NCBI RefSeq assembly: GCF_001510665.1
Contig: NZ_LMTI01000003.1
Location: forward strand, 661,379 to 725,378
Length of the DNA: 64,000 bases
Source of the DNA: Bacillus sp. FJAT-27445
GTDB lineage: Bacteria; Bacillota; Bacilli; Bacillales; Cytobacillaceae
Direction of reading: 5' to 3'
Made by a program: the position numbers and the translations under genes. The notes under the pieces were generated by a model. It saw only the letters and a program-made list of their open reading frames with translations, made no database searches and was not told the DNA's origin. Numbering within the stretch: the first letter of the stretch is position 1; the number at the start of each line of letters is the position of its first letter. Positions 25,232 through 33,891 of the stretch are shown here, one piece after another.

Positions 25232-27145
25232 ATGATTGCAAAATATAAAAATACCTTAACGGCGGCCGCGTTCCTCTTCATAGTGGCGGGGTTTGCGTCC
25301 GGCTGGCTTGGTTTTCCATCGGTGAAGACGGCGGCGCTGCTGGTAGCGACGGTCCTGGCCGGTACGCCGATTTTTATAAAAGCTTATCAGTCAATAAGGA
25401 TGCGTGTATTCAGTATTGATGTCCTGGTTACCATTGCGGTAACCGGGGCAGTGTATCTCCAAGAGTTCACGGAATCATCTGTAGTCACATTCCTGTTCCT
25501 GTTCGGCGACTTTTTGGAGGCGCGGACCTTGGAAAAAACGCGTTCATCCATTAGAAAGCTGATGGATATGGCACCACAGGAGGCAACTGTTGTTCGCGAC
25601 GGCGATGAACTGACAGTGCCCGTTGAGGAAGTGGCTGTAGGTGACCGGGTCATAATCCGTCCGGGCGGGAAGATTCCGGTCGATGGAAGGATTGTGTCGG
25701 GGCAGGCGTATCTGAATGAAGCGGCTGTTACGGGTGAGGCAGTCCCAGTAAGGAAGTATCATGGCGATAACGTGTATAGCGGAACGGTCATCGATAACGG
25801 TTTCATCGAGATTACCGCGGAAAAGGTTGGCGATGATACCACTTTTGCCAAAATCATTGAGCTTGTTGAGGAAGCACAAGAAACAAAAACAAAGACAGAG
25901 AAGTTCCTGAATACGTTTGCTGCTTTTTACACCCCGGGGGTTATGGTACTTGCGGTCCTTGTTTTTGCGATAACGAAGGACCTGAAGCTTGCAATTACCT
26001 TCCTCGTCATCGCCTGCCCGGGCGCGCTTGTCATTGGCGCCCCTGTCTCAAGCGTCGCCGGGATTGGAAATGGGGCGAAGCACGGCGTCCTCATTAAGGG
26101 TGGTGAAATTATGGATACGTTATCAAAGGTAGATGCAGTTGTTTTCGATAAAACCGGCACGCTAACGAAAGGAAAGCCCGAAGTGACGGACATTAAGGCC
26201 TATGGGAAAATAGGAGCAGAGGAGCTTTTGCGGCTGGCAGGTGCAGCGGAAACAATTTCCGAACATCACCTGGGCCAAGCAATTGTCAGGGAAGCAGAGA
26301 CTAAAGGGCTTGATAGCAGTGCCATTCCTAAAAATGCTAATGTCATAAAAGGCCACGGAATCCTCGCTGAAATCGAAGGAAGGAAGCTGGTTATTGGAAA
26401 TCGCTCCTTAATGGCCAAGATGGGAATTCCTATTTTAAAAGAGATTGGCGACTATGCGGCCTGCCGTGAGAAAGCCGGAAATACAGCCGTCTTTGCAGCG
26501 GTTGACGGCGAGCTTGCGGGCATTTTTTCGGTTGCTGACGAAATACGCGATGACGCAGCAGCAGCAATTTCGGAATTACGGAGAAACGGCATTAGGAAAA
26601 TTATTATGCTGACAGGGGATAACCGGCACACTGCAGCAATTGTAGCGGAGAGGCTTGAAATTGATGAATTTGCAGCGGAAATGCTCCCGGAACAGAAAGT
26701 CGCCTATGTAAAGAGTTTACAGGAGCAGGGTTACATTGTAGCGATGGCGGGTGATGGAATCAACGATGCGCCTGCGATTGCGACAGCCGATATTGGCCTC
26801 GCGATGGGGGAGGGCGGAACCGACATTTCGATGGAAACAGCAGGGGTTGTGCTGATGGCTGACAAACTTGGGCAGCTGTCTCATGCTTACTCGCTAGCAA
26901 AAGCTACCATCCGAAACATGAGGCAAAATACCTTTTTTGCAATTGGAATCGCGGCTTTGCTGATGGCCGGCGTCCTTTTCGGCCATATTCATCTCGCCTC
27001 AGGCATGCTCATCCACGAAGCAAGCGTCATCTTTGTCATCTTAAACGCAATGAGATTAATACGGTTCCAGTCGGGTAAAAGCGGGAAAGAAAAGTCGCTG
27101 ATCGCGGAAAGTACAGCAAGCAAAGTATCTGGCCAACTCAGTTAA
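25232..27145 (+). CDS. P1B-type heavy-metal translocating ATPase with CPG motif
   Basis: A 637-residue metal pump. Motifs are TGE in AAVTGEAVP, the membrane metal-site triplet C262-P-G in VIACPGALVIG, phosphorylation site D306 in DKTGTLTKG, and the hinge MAGDGINDAPAI. The membrane triplet is CPG rather than the usual CPC, CPH or SPC. The nucleotide-binding His-Pro pair is replaced by H345-H346 in SEHHLGQAIV. There is no N-terminal HMA domain; the small HMA gene upstream probably supplies it. Direction is likely export. Substrate metal is unassigned because the CPG triplet is atypical. Confidence 0.9.
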   Translation: MIAKYKNTLTAAAFLFIVAGFASGWLGFPSVKTAALLVATVLAGTPIFIKAYQSIRMRVFSIDVLVTIAVTGAVYLQEFTESSVVTFLFLFGDFLEARTLEKTRSSIRKLMDMAPQEATVVRDGDELTVPVEEVAVGDRVIIRPGGKIPVDGRIVSGQAYLNEAAVTGEAVPVRKYHGDNVYSGTVIDNGFIEITAEKVGDDTTFAKIIELVEEAQETKTKTEKFLNTFAAFYTPGVMVLAVLVFAITKDLKLAITFLVIACPGALVIGAPVSSVAGIGNGAKHGVLIKGGEIMDTLSKVDAVVFDKTGTLTKGKPEVTDIKAYGKIGAEELLRLAGAAETISEHHLGQAIVREAETKGLDSSAIPKNANVIKGHGILAEIEGRKLVIGNRSLMAKMGIPILKEIGDYAACREKAGNTAVFAAVDGELAGIFSVADEIRDDAAAAISELRRNGIRKIIMLTGDNRHTAAIVAERLEIDEFAAEMLPEQKVAYVKSLQEQGYIVAMAGDGINDAPAIATADIGLAMGEGGTDISMETAGVVLMADKLGQLSHAYSLAKATIRNMRQNTFFAIGIAALLMAGVLFGHIHLASGMLIHEASVIFVILNAMRLIRFQSGKSGKEKSLIAESTASKVSGQLS

Positions 27146-27232
27146 TGACAGTTACCCGAATTAGTTCTTCACGATACAATAGAAGTATTAATTTCAATGA
27201 GTGCTGAAAGGCCGGAGAAAGGAGGAGATACA

Positions 27233-27940
27233 GTGGAAGCAAGAGAGCAAGGCGATTGCGGCCATCTGGCAATGGGGATTCACAGAGCGTGTGTATCACT
27301 CGTGCCAATTTTCAACCATTTGGAAGAGGAGCAAATGAAGGAAATTATGGAAGTGGCTCGCTCGATTTCGTTTAAAAAAGGGGAACTCATTTACCAGGCG
27401 GGAAGCAGTTCAACTTCTCTTTTCATCGTAAGCAAAGGGAAAATCCGGATTTTTAGGCTGTCGGAATCGGGACGGGAGCAGCTTGTCCGTATCCTTTACG
27501 CCGGTGACTTCAGTGGGGAGCTTGCCCTTTTCAGTGAATCGATCCACGAGTCGTTTGCTGAAGCAATGGAGGATACACAAGTCTGCTTGATCAGGCGCGA
27601 GGATCTTCAGGAGCTTTTGCTGAAATACCCATCCATTTCCCTTAAAATACTGGCTGAGTTTTCGAACCGCCTGGGGCAATCCGAAAAGCAGAGCGCCCGG
27701 TTCGCAACAGAGAAGGTGGAAACACGGATTGCACTCTTCCTTGCAGAGTGCCTGAAGGCTGAAAGCGGGCAGCAGGAAATTGTGCTGCCGATGAGTAAAA
27801 AAGACCTCGCCTCTTATCTCGGGACCACCCCTGAAACGATTTCCCGCAAGTTGGCTGAGTTAGAAGGCGCGGGAATTATTAAACAAAAGCCGCGCCGAAA
27901 AATTGAAATACTCGACTTGGACGGCCTTCTTCTCGTTTAA
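27233..27940 (+). CDS. Crp/Fnr-family transcription regulator
   Basis: About 235 residues. A cyclic-nucleotide-binding-like beta barrel (about 30-145, with GELIYQAGSSSTSLFIVSKGK and GDFSGELALFSE) precedes a Crp-type winged helix (MSKKDLASYLGTTPETISRKLAELEG). The N-terminus carries C9, H11, H17 and C20 just before VPIFNHL, where FNR proteins hold cluster ligands. Here only two Cys and two His are present, so redox or metal sensing is possible. GTG at 27233 is chosen because GGAGGAG precedes it by 5 bases. It follows the pump gene by 87 bp and probably regulates it. Confidence 0.88.
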   Translation: MEAREQGDCGHLAMGIHRACVSLVPIFNHLEEEQMKEIMEVARSISFKKGELIYQAGSSSTSLFIVSKGKIRIFRLSESGREQLVRILYAGDFSGELALFSESIHESFAEAMEDTQVCLIRREDLQELLLKYPSISLKILAEFSNRLGQSEKQSARFATEKVETRIALFLAECLKAESGQQEIVLPMSKKDLASYLGTTPETISRKLAELEGAGIIKQKPRRKIEILDLDGLLLV

Positions 27941-27971
27941 AAGATTAAGGTGAAATAGCTTATTAAAATAG

Positions 27972-28020
27972 AGTGCCTGGCACCAAAGTCGGAAAAAATA
28001 TCCGACGAGTGTGCCAGGCC
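27972..28020. repeat. GTGCCTGGCAC nested inverted-repeat element
   Basis: GCCTGGCAC and GTGCCAGGC enclose a second pair, GTCGGA and TCCGAC. It is a compound hairpin and could end the regulator transcript (ATTTTT follows). Related GTGCC-type elements are at 39601, 48012 and 50875. Confidence 0.7.
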
Positions 28021-28033
28021 AATTTTTATGGCA

Positions 28034-28065
28034 AAAAAAATTGGGTGCCCGCGTCGCAGGCACCC
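28034..28065 (-). terminator. Minus-strand terminator with no obvious minus-strand gene
   Basis: On the minus strand GGGTGCC and GGCACCC form the stem, followed by AATTTTTTTT. No minus-strand CDS ends here. The 360 bp from here to the response regulator shows no convincing gene. Confidence 0.65.
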
Positions 28066-28428
28066 GTATTATTAAAGGGAGGTTAATTAAGGGTAAAGCT
28101 AGATAGTTCAAACTTAAACTTGGTAAAACAGTTGTTCATTCAGTCATGCGTATTCGAGAAATCTGATTTGCCCTGCCGGTTCCCGTTTCCTGCTGTCATG
28201 GCCCCACCATGTGGCATTCCGCTGGTTCCTTCCGGCATTTCAGGATGGTTTTCCTGAAGTTACTGGTTCGTCCGAGGCTTTTCACCTCTCTTAACCACAC
28301 CCCTATCATAAAAAAAGAGAATGTAGATGGTATGAAGAAGTTATGTGGTTTTTGTGAAGATGAAAATTGTTCAAATTTGACAGGCGAATTAGATGGTATG
28401 ATGGAAGTGGCGGAAGGAGTGCATATTT

Positions 28429-29127
28429 ATGGTGAAAATTCTGATTGTTGATGATGAAAAAAGAATTATTGAAGTGCTCGAGGCCTACCTTGAACGGGAA
28501 GGGTACGCCATTGCTACAGCTGACAACGGGGTCGATGCGCTTAAGAAAGCGCGCTCGGAAAATCCCGATTTAATGATATTGGATTTGATGCTACCGGATA
28601 TTTCCGGCGAGGAAGTGTGCCGGCTTGTAAGGAAGGAATCAGAAGTGCCGATTTTGATGCTCACAGCGAAATCGGGCGAGGATGACAAAATCAACGGGAT
28701 TTTGATGGGAGCGGATGATTATGTGACGAAGCCTTTCTCGCCCCGCGAAGTCGTCGTCAGGGTCCAGGCGATTTTACGCCGGTCTAAGAAGCCGGTTGAA
28801 AAGACGGACAAACTAAACTTCAAAGGCGGGCTATCAATTGATACCGGGAAGAAGGAAGTAACCATAAACGGGGAACTGATCAGCCTGACCCCGATTGAAT
28901 ATAAGCTTTTGACAAATATGGCCGAAAATCCGGGCAGGGTGTATAGCCGGATGGATTTACTGGAAAAAATTCAGGACGAGGGCATGTTTTATGAGGGTTA
29001 TGAACGGAGCGTAGATACACATATCAAAAATCTCCGCAAAAAAATCGAACTGGATTCCAGGCAGCCGCAGTTTGTAGTAACGGTTTTCGGGATGGGCTAC
29101 AAATTCGGGGGCGCGCCGAATGCTTAA
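28429..29127 (+). CDS. OmpR-family response regulator
   Basis: 232 residues: receiver domain with acidic pocket D8-D9, phospho-acceptor D52 (MILDLMLPD) and the conserved Lys in TKPFSPREV, then an OmpR/PhoB winged helix (about 135-228) with LTPIEYKLL and RSVDTHIKNLRKKIE. ATG at 28429 follows CGGAAGGAG. The histidine kinase gene overlaps its end by 8 bases. The stimulus is unknown. OmpR-type proteins usually bind 10-11-bp direct repeats, which is relevant to the small RNA promoters at 51.8-52.0 kb, though no link is shown. Confidence 0.93.
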   Translation: MVKILIVDDEKRIIEVLEAYLEREGYAIATADNGVDALKKARSENPDLMILDLMLPDISGEEVCRLVRKESEVPILMLTAKSGEDDKINGILMGADDYVTKPFSPREVVVRVQAILRRSKKPVEKTDKLNFKGGLSIDTGKKEVTINGELISLTPIEYKLLTNMAENPGRVYSRMDLLEKIQDEGMFYEGYERSVDTHIKNLRKKIELDSRQPQFVVTVFGMGYKFGGAPNA

Positions 29128-30493
29128 GACGCTGAGGGCGAAACTGCTTTTTTACATCCTGTTTGTATCCATGGTGGGAATTGTGCTCGTCAGCATTTTT
29201 ATCCAGTGGGGATTTGATAAAAGTTTTAACAATTATCTGGAGCGGAACCGCGAGCAAAAGATTGAGAGGATAGTCAATCTTGTAAAATCGGAGTATCAGA
29301 GAAATCAAAACTTTGTAAATGAACAGACTTTGAGGCTGATGCATGAATACGCGCTGACGGAGCAGCTTTATTTTCAGGTGAAAGATATGCAGGGACACGC
29401 TCCCTGGGATACATCACGGCTTCGAAATATTATGAATAACATGGGGATCGCCGTTCCTGAAAATAGGGAGGGATGGCTATCCAAGTCGTATCCTCTAGTC
29501 GTTGACAATAAAACAGTTGGCGAAGTGGTCGCGATTTATCCTCGAGGTTTTATCAAGGATGAATCGACCTTCTTGCAGACAATTCAGCTATATATTTACG
29601 GTGCTGTGTGCCTGACCGTCATAATAGCCATTATCTTTTCAATGATTTTTTCAAAAACGCTGACGTCAGGCCTGAAAAAGCTCCAGTTTGCGGCAAACCA
29701 GCTCCAGAACCATAACCTTGGCATCCGCATTCCGCTAAGGGGGCTGCCTGAAGAGGTGAAGCAGCTGGCGATTTCGTTCAATAACCTCGCCGAATCGCTC
29801 TCAAAAGAGGAAATGCTTCGCAAGCAATTTACAGGTGATCTTGCCCATGAACTGAGGACGCCGCTCGCCACCCTGCGCAGCCAAATTGAAGCGTTCCAGG
29901 ACGGCATTTGGGAGCCAACCCCGCAAAGGCTTGAGGCTAGCCATGAAGAATTGATGCGGCTTGTCCGGCTGGTGAATGAATTGGAAAAACTGCTTGCCGC
30001 GGAAAATCCGCAGATCCATCTTGAAATGACAATGCTTGAAGCTGGCGCAGTCGTTGCCTTGCTTCGGGACATGTTCCTGCCTGCTTTCACCAACAAGGGA
30101 GTCCAGCTTGTTTGCAGCCTCCCTGAGAAGGAAGAATGGTTTTATGGAGACAAGGACAAGGTCATGCAAATCCTTTCGAATGTCATTAACAACGCGTTGA
30201 AGTATACGCCGGAAGGAAAGCAGGTTACCCTTTCTGTGACAGGGGTAAACGAATACTCGGTCGGCTTCATCGTTGGGGATGAGGGAGCGGGGATTGCGGA
30301 GGATGACATTCCGCATATTTTCGAACGTTTTTACCGAGGCGATAAATCGCGCGACCGAAAGACGGGCGGCGCAGGAATCGGGCTTTCTATCGTTAAGGCG
30401 CTTATGGATGCCCACAAAGGCAGCATCCAGGTGAAAAGCCGGTTGAATAAAGGCACCTCGATGACGTTATGGTTTCCACGGGAAGAAGAGTAG
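29120..30493 (+). CDS. Two-component sensor histidine kinase
   Basis: 457 residues with membrane segments at about 10-30 and 155-180 flanking an extracytoplasmic sensor region of about 125 residues. HAMP comes next, then HisKA with H243 in DLAHELRTPLATL, and HATPase_c with NVINNALKYTPEG, GDEGAGIAEDDIPHIFERFY and GGAGIGLSIVKALM. The layout is BaeS-like. It pairs with the response regulator just upstream and is followed by a terminator. Confidence 0.93.
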   Translation: MLKTLRAKLLFYILFVSMVGIVLVSIFIQWGFDKSFNNYLERNREQKIERIVNLVKSEYQRNQNFVNEQTLRLMHEYALTEQLYFQVKDMQGHAPWDTSRLRNIMNNMGIAVPENREGWLSKSYPLVVDNKTVGEVVAIYPRGFIKDESTFLQTIQLYIYGAVCLTVIIAIIFSMIFSKTLTSGLKKLQFAANQLQNHNLGIRIPLRGLPEEVKQLAISFNNLAESLSKEEMLRKQFTGDLAHELRTPLATLRSQIEAFQDGIWEPTPQRLEASHEELMRLVRLVNELEKLLAAENPQIHLEMTMLEAGAVVALLRDMFLPAFTNKGVQLVCSLPEKEEWFYGDKDKVMQILSNVINNALKYTPEGKQVTLSVTGVNEYSVGFIVGDEGAGIAEDDIPHIFERFYRGDKSRDRKTGGAGIGLSIVKALMDAHKGSIQVKSRLNKGTSMTLWFPREEE

Positions 30494-30518
30494 CTGACGC
30501 GTATCAAAGATAGACAAA

Positions 30519-30548
30519 CCACTCCGATGGTTGGGAGTGGTTTTTTTG
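30519..30548 (+). terminator. Terminator of the two-component operon
   Basis: ACCACTCC and GGGAGTGGT form the stem, followed by TTTTTT. Confidence 0.85.
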
Positions 30549-30691
30549 CATTTTCATGAGGTTTCAAACTGTCAGCAGATTCATATATAAATTTTCCTAC
30601 TAGATTTTGTCAAAAATATATAGAAAATGTCGATAACCTCTTCGAATTGGAAAAATTATGTTGTAAAATAGAGTCGAAGAGAGGAGTATTT

Positions 30692-31759
30692 ATGTATAAA
30701 GACCTAATATCCAATATTGCTATTGTAATATCATCCCTGGCAATTTCAGGCCAGCTGTTCAAGCTAAAGCCGATGGATGCCAACATGAAAACCAAGTTGC
30801 TTGGGGGCTTAGGCGCAGGCAGCCTGGGTTCGCTGCTCATGTTTTTTTCTGTAAAAATGACGGATCATCTCATTCTTGACTTCCGCAACTTTGCAATTAT
30901 CATTTCAACGCTTTATGGCGGTTGGATAAGCGGGCTGACAGCAGCGGCCATTATCATACTTAACAGGCTCACGTTTTTCGGTGTGAACCCCTCGTCGCTC
31001 ACGGCCAGTTTTGTCATCCTGTTGCTCGTATTCATATCTTCCTATATTAGAAACCGGAAATTGTCGGCATTTACTAAGTTTCTAACGGTAAATTTGCTTA
31101 ATATAGTCTTATTTTCAATTGCAATCATTTTACTAGTAAAAGATTTTGACCTTAGGTACACCTTAATTCTTTATTACAGCTCTTTTTCGCTTTTAGGCGG
31201 ATTCATCATTGCCTGGCTTTGCGATTATATCGTCCGTTCCAATCAAAATTTTCGTAAGCTTCAGGAGACTGCTTCAACTGACTTCCTCACCGGGCTTAGC
31301 AATGTCCGGCAATTTGACGTGATTTGGAACCGGAAAGTATCTGCTGCCAAGCAAACCGGAGAACCGTTGTCCCTGTTGGCCATTGATATCGATCATTTTA
31401 AATCGATCAACGACAGGTACGGCCATCCGGATGGAGATAAAATCCTGAAGCAGTTGGGTGAAATTTTAAACGCCTCCGCAGGGAATCGGGGTATTGCGGC
31501 AAGAAATGGCGGGGAGGAATTCTCAATGATTCTGCCGAATACCTCTGAAATTTTCGCAAAAGAAATAGCCGAAGAAGTCAGGAAGAAAGTGGAGACTTAT
31601 CCGTTTGCCATCTCGGGGGAATCAAGGATTCACATCACGGTATCCATTGGAATAGCCACTTACCCGGACACCACCACTGCTATAGACTACCTGCTCAAAA
31701 AAGCCGATGATTCACTATACCGCGCCAAAAATGAGGGCAGGAACCGGGTCTGCGCGTAA
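30692..31759 (+). CDS. Membrane-bound diguanylate cyclase (5TM receptor plus GGDEF)
   Basis: 355 residues. Five or six hydrophobic segments (about residues 5-185) resemble the 5TMR-LYT sensor domain. A short linker leads to a GGDEF domain (about 200-355) with TDFLTGLSNVRQFD, IDIDHFKSINDRYGH and the active-site signature as GGEEF in RNGGEEFSMIL, so it should be active in making c-di-GMP. I see no RxxD inhibitory site five residues before the GGEEF. ATG at 30692 follows GAGAGGAG. It stands alone. Confidence 0.93.
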   Translation: MYKDLISNIAIVISSLAISGQLFKLKPMDANMKTKLLGGLGAGSLGSLLMFFSVKMTDHLILDFRNFAIIISTLYGGWISGLTAAAIIILNRLTFFGVNPSSLTASFVILLLVFISSYIRNRKLSAFTKFLTVNLLNIVLFSIAIILLVKDFDLRYTLILYYSSFSLLGGFIIAWLCDYIVRSNQNFRKLQETASTDFLTGLSNVRQFDVIWNRKVSAAKQTGEPLSLLAIDIDHFKSINDRYGHPDGDKILKQLGEILNASAGNRGIAARNGGEEFSMILPNTSEIFAKEIAEEVRKKVETYPFAISGESRIHITVSIGIATYPDTTTAIDYLLKKADDSLYRAKNEGRNRVCA

Positions 31760-31825
31760 GTTCCTATTAAGAAATTTCCAATAGCACCAATTGCGCAAAA
31801 TTCGCCAGCGTCTTACTTTTTTAAA

Positions 31826-31858
31826 AAAGCCACTCCGATACGGTCGAAGTGGCTTTTA
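31826..31858 (+). terminator. Terminator of the diguanylate cyclase
   Basis: AAGCCACT and AAGTGGCTT pair around CCGATACGGTCG, followed by TTA. Confidence 0.75.
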
Positions 31859-31970
31859 CTGTCATTGGTGCCCGTTGTTCACGAAACCACAAGGAATGCT
31901 TTTTGAAAACAACTGCCAGCAGCTGTTGAAAAGTGTGTAAACACGGCTAAAAGAGGTCCAACCCACCCCC

Positions 31971-32134
31971 TTATCCACAATATGCCGTTCCCCATACAGT
32001 TTTTTTATCCCCATATATAACTCTTTCTGTCCACAATTCCACAGCCAAAACATGCTTATCCCCAGAAAAAACAAAAACCACCACTTTTACGAAGGGTGGT
32101 ATCCACAAAATTATTGATATCCACATGTGGATGA
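31971..32134. promoter_or_regulatory. Cluster of DnaA-box-like 9-mers
   Basis: A perfect TTATCCACA lies at 31971. One-mismatch versions are TTATCCCCA at 32005 and 32056, GTATCCACA at 32099, ATATCCACA at 32117 and, on the other strand, TCATCCACA at 32126-32134. The last two form a small palindrome. Six boxes in 164 bp of intergenic DNA, with no dnaA or dnaN nearby, suggests a DnaA-binding cluster like those known elsewhere on the B. subtilis chromosome rather than an origin. Confidence 0.5.
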
Positions 32135-32147
32135 ATGGCCAGCAACT

Positions 32148-32882
32148 CTACACACTATACCTTTTCCAAACCTCAAGAAATCCGGCAGCCGCTTCATTTG
32201 GCGCAGCCAGTACATCCATAGTTTTGCCTGCTTGCTTTATTTCGCCGCCGGCCATGACGGCTAGCTTGGTTGTCAAAAATTTCACTTCCATCAAGTCGTG
32301 GCTTACGAACATCGCCGTGGTGCCTGACCCAGCGAAGATTTCGCGGAAATCCTCCATCAGCTTGATTTTGGTAGGAAAGTCGAGTGCGGAAAAAGGCTCG
32401 TCTAAAAACAAAATTTCCGGTTCGATGATCATTGCCCGCGCCAGTGATACACGCTGAGCCTCGCCTCCTGACAGAAAGCGGGCGTTTTTTCGGGCCAGGT
32501 GGCTGATCTGGAACCGGTCCATCCACAGCTCGACCCGGCTCCCAATCTCCCCGCGCGGAACTTTCCTGAGCTTCAGCCCGACCCCGATATTTTGCGCAAC
32601 CGTCGTATCAAGGAGCAATGGCTGCTGCAGCGCGATTGAAAATTTCCGCCTTAGCTCAAGCGCGGCTCCTCCCGCAGGAACAGGCTCGCCCCGATATGAA
32701 ATCGTCCCGGCCGCCGGCGCTTCAAGGAAGGAAGCGATTTTCAAAAACGTACTTTTTCCGGCTCCATTCGGACCCATCACACCGAGGAAATCACCGCCGG
32801 AGATTGAAAACTCGGGGATGTCGAGAGCTTTTCTTTTACCGAAATAATGCTTAATACCTTGAAAGTGCAGGTATGGATTCAT
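32148..32882 (-). CDS. tupC: Tungstate ABC transporter ATP-binding protein
   Basis: A 244-residue ABC ATPase. Walker A is GPNGAGKSTFLK, Q-loop IALQQPLLLD, signature FLSGGEAQRVSLARAM, Walker B ILFLDEPFSALD and the switch His FVSHDLMEV. Its start overlaps the permease stop (ATGA). It is the last gene of the regulator-tupA-tupB-tupC operon. Tungstate rather than molybdate is inferred from the TupA homology and the tungsten-type AOR in the window. Confidence 0.9.
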   Translation of the reverse strand: MNPYLHFQGIKHYFGKRKALDIPEFSISGGDFLGVMGPNGAGKSTFLKIASFLEAPAAGTISYRGEPVPAGGAALELRRKFSIALQQPLLLDTTVAQNIGVGLKLRKVPRGEIGSRVELWMDRFQISHLARKNARFLSGGEAQRVSLARAMIIEPEILFLDEPFSALDFPTKIKLMEDFREIFAGSGTTAMFVSHDLMEVKFLTTKLAVMAGGEIKQAGKTMDVLAAPNEAAAGFLEVWKRYSV

Positions 32883-33577
32883 AGCGGCCGCTTCCTTTGC
32901 TGGAGTGTTGTCAGGAAAAAAGTGATCATAAATGCCAGAGTCATCAGGATGAACGACAAGGCGATAGCGACGTCGAAGTTGCCCTTCGAAACCTCCATTA
33001 CGATCGATGTGGTCAGGATGCGCGTGTCGCCCTTAATGTTTCCGCCGACCATCATCGCGGCGCCGACCTCGGCAATGACGCGCCCAAAACCAGCCATGAT
33101 CGCGGCGAGGATGGCAATTTTCGCCTCTTTCAGAAGGAGCCAGAGCGATTGTGCTTTCGTCGCGCCAAGGGCTTTTATTTGTAAAAGAAGCTTAGGGTCA
33201 AGCGCCTGGAATGCGGATGCAGTCAGACCGGTCACGATTGGGAGCGACACGAGAATTTGCGCCATCACGATGGCGGCCGGCGAATAGAGGAGCGACAGGT
33301 CTCCGAGCGGCCCGGAGCGCCAGAGCATGATCGTGATGGTTAGCCCCGCTACGACAGGCGGCAACCCCATGCCAATGTTGATGAACACCATCAACAATCT
33401 TCTTCCCGGGAACCTGGCGAGCCCGACGAACATCCCAAACGGAATGCCGATAAGCGTGCTGACCAAAATCGACAGGAAGCACACCCGTAGCGTGAGCATT
33501 GTAATCTCGAATATCTCCCTATCCCCGGACAGGATCATCTCTATTGCTTTTAAAAAACCATCAACAATCAAATCCAT
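32879..33577 (-). CDS. tupB: Tungstate ABC transporter permease
   Basis: About 232 residues with five membrane segments and the ABC permease EAA region (ALDPKLLLQIKALGATKAQSL). GMGLPPVVAGLTITIML is typical of TupB/ModB-like permeases. The frame is open further upstream, but ATG at 33577 (MDLIVDGFLKAIEMI) gives the family-typical N-terminus, with AAAGG about 10 bases before it. It is coupled to tupC by a 4-base overlap. Confidence 0.88.
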   Translation of the reverse strand: MDLIVDGFLKAIEMILSGDREIFEITMLTLRVCFLSILVSTLIGIPFGMFVGLARFPGRRLLMVFINIGMGLPPVVAGLTITIMLWRSGPLGDLSLLYSPAAIVMAQILVSLPIVTGLTASAFQALDPKLLLQIKALGATKAQSLWLLLKEAKIAILAAIMAGFGRVIAEVGAAMMVGGNIKGDTRILTTSIVMEVSKGNFDVAIALSFILMTLAFMITFFLTTLQQRKRPL

Positions 33578-33674
33578 CGCAGCCAGGCCTTTCATGTATG
33601 GTGAAGTAATTAGATGCCATTGTGTAAAGTGCTTTTTCAAAAACAAGCTTCTATTCCATTAAACTACAAAACTA

Positions 33675-33890
33675 TCTTAAATTAAAATAGGGTTGCCCCC
33701 GTCCTTGGCGAAAACGGGGGCCAGTTAAGTAAGGGAACTCTATAGAAACAGGAAGGGAATCCTGTTTGCTACCAATTTCGGTTTCTTGCATCAAGCTGAT
33801 CGGCGGAGTGAAAATGCTGAAGGCCGTACCCTGATTGCTGGTAACCATGGGCATTTAAATTTGCATTGCAATCCGCCTGTTGTCGGCCAA
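33675..33890 (-). other. Structured non-coding segment inside the tup operon
   Basis: Between tupA and tupB about 215 bases carry no convincing gene but several stems: CCCCCGT/ACGGGGG around 33696-33720 and a perfect 8-bp AAACAGGA/TCCTGTTT around six bases at 33746-33767. A hairpin after the binding-protein gene would stabilise or partly terminate the transcript and raise TupA over the membrane subunits, a common arrangement in ABC operons. That role is inferred. Confidence 0.45.
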
Positions 33891-33891
33891 C

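Noticed and set aside
31862..32074. 70-codon minus-strand frame over the DnaA-box region
   Set aside because: Trp/Phe/Cys-rich translation of box-containing DNA; no ribosome site.
31971..32134. Replication origin
   Set aside because: Only DnaA-box-like sites; no dnaA, dnaN, AT-rich unwinding element or origin gene neighbourhood.
33672..33854. 60-codon minus-strand frame between tupA and tupB
   Set aside because: No ribosome site, and the frame runs through strong hairpins; better explained as a structured RNA segment.
33675..33890. Molybdenum/tungsten cofactor riboswitch
   Set aside because: I could not match the Moco aptamer core sequence, and its place inside the operon after tupA is unusual for that class.
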